Shown: positions 63,711-64,000 of the stretch, one piece after another
How the letters are laid out: every line of letters begins with the position of its first letter
Numbering within the stretch: the first letter of the stretch is position 1
DNA from: CBDBEU01 sp965204565
GTDB lineage: Bacteria; Pseudomonadota; Alphaproteobacteria; Rhizobiales; TMED25
Reading direction: 5' to 3'
Length of the DNA: 64,000 nt
Assembly: GCA_965204565.1 (NCBI GenBank)
Contig: CBDBEU010000003.1
Coordinates: 496,001-560,000 of the forward strand
Notes under the pieces: generated by a model
Seen by the model: the letters and a program-made list of their open reading frames with translations, nothing else
Told to the model about the DNA's origin: nothing
The model's database searches: none
Translations under genes and position numbers: made by a program

Positions 63711-64000
63711 TTATTGTAACACTTCATCTAACTCGGCACAGGGTTGGCCACAGACTGATTTATAGTCACTGCAGAACTCAGAAGAAACAACAAAAGGATT
63801 ACCGATATCATTTTTCGCTTTTCGGCTATAGGTGCGGTCATCTCCCATAGTCTGTAAACCTACCAAATAATCTTCACCATTAATTGTCGCAATGTTGGGA
63901 CTACCAGAAACACCCCCTTCTGCGGGACAGTAACTTGTAACAAAACTCCCACTAATTTCTAATAGCTCACACGGCTCGTTAACTCTCAATGGGGATTGAT
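63711..64000 (-). CDS. Trypsin-like serine peptidase, C-terminal part, cut by window edge
   Basis: Reads leftward from the window edge to a TAA at 63711. Visible are SFVTSYCPAEGGVSGSPNIA (serine nucleophile in GVSGSP, in place of GDSGGP), GEDYLVGLQTMGD, and a Cys-rich end CSDYKSVCGQPC. This suits the last strands of an S1-type peptidase. Base composition is far more AT-rich than the rest of the window and it begins right where the IS5 relic is truncated, so it is probably acquired DNA. Confidence 0.6.
   Translation of the reverse strand, partial: QSPLRVNEPCELLEISGSFVTSYCPAEGGVSGSPNIATINGEDYLVGLQTMGDDRTYSRKAKNDIGNPFVVSSEFCSDYKSVCGQPCAELDEVLQ

Overview
The window is GC-rich, alphaproteobacterial chromosome, most likely Hyphomicrobiales (Rhizobiales). 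The chvI-chvG-hprK-EIIA(Man)-HPr run, ahcY next to a DivL-type kinase with tyrosine in place of the phospho-acceptor histidine, a fused TsaE-AmgK protein, addB/addA and the phaA/phaB/phaR locus all point there. Synteny with a named species cannot be tested here. || Layout. 1-6.4 kb: methyltransferase (cut by the window edge), glyoxalase II, polyhydroxybutyrate genes (phaB, phaA, divergent regulator phaR), an SDR and a lactonase-like metallo-beta-lactamase-fold hydrolase. 6.4-10.6 kb: small-molecule enzymes with decay (IS3 OrfA relic, VOC relic, a gamma-glutamyltransferase with a large in-frame internal deletion, a carboxymuconolactone-decarboxylase-type gene that seems to start at ATA). 10.6-14.4 kb: TVP38 membrane protein, FAD disulfide oxidoreductase and sensor kinase on the minus strand. 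14.4-19.8 kb: rpmH-rnpA-yidC-engB-argB core block and a DUF1036 exported protein. 19.8-20.9 kb: frameshifted DUF2336 gene abutting an IS21 IstA scrap. || 20.9-34.5 kb is the accessory highlight: a minus-strand island with a SNF2 helicase ending in a DUF3883-like domain, a DUF1156-type adenine DNA methylase and a DUF499-type AAA ATPase with an N-terminal HEPN-like RNxxxH motif. This is the gene set of a candidate anti-phage system. Between helicase and methylase the 3' tail of the helicase gene occurs three times. Each copy ends in an ATGA overlap with a different downstream ORF, and a decayed second methylase 5' half is also present. I read this as a slot where accessory genes are swapped by recombination. 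A compact promoter/hairpin/terminator unit, a possible small RNA, lies in the slot on the opposite strand. || 35-52.4 kb is core: ChvI/ChvG, the incomplete PTS branch, ahcY with a candidate SAM-cycle operator, divL, tsaE-amgK and murU (cell-wall recycling), addB/addA and trxA. 52.4-55.2 kb is a graveyard: frameshifted DUF465 and TSUP genes, an IS1380 relic with 13-bp repeats, a VOC relic with a 15-bp triplication. 55.4-58.6 kb holds an intact tripartite tricarboxylate transporter (tctC-B-A type). 58.6-64 kb holds an IS5 relic beside a truncated Abi-like C-terminus, tRNA-Arg(ACG), FAH hydrolase, GST, a frameshifted cupin gene, a YCII protein, a second IS5 relic, and an AT-rich trypsin-like peptidase fragment at the edge. 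No CRISPR array or rRNA gene was seen.
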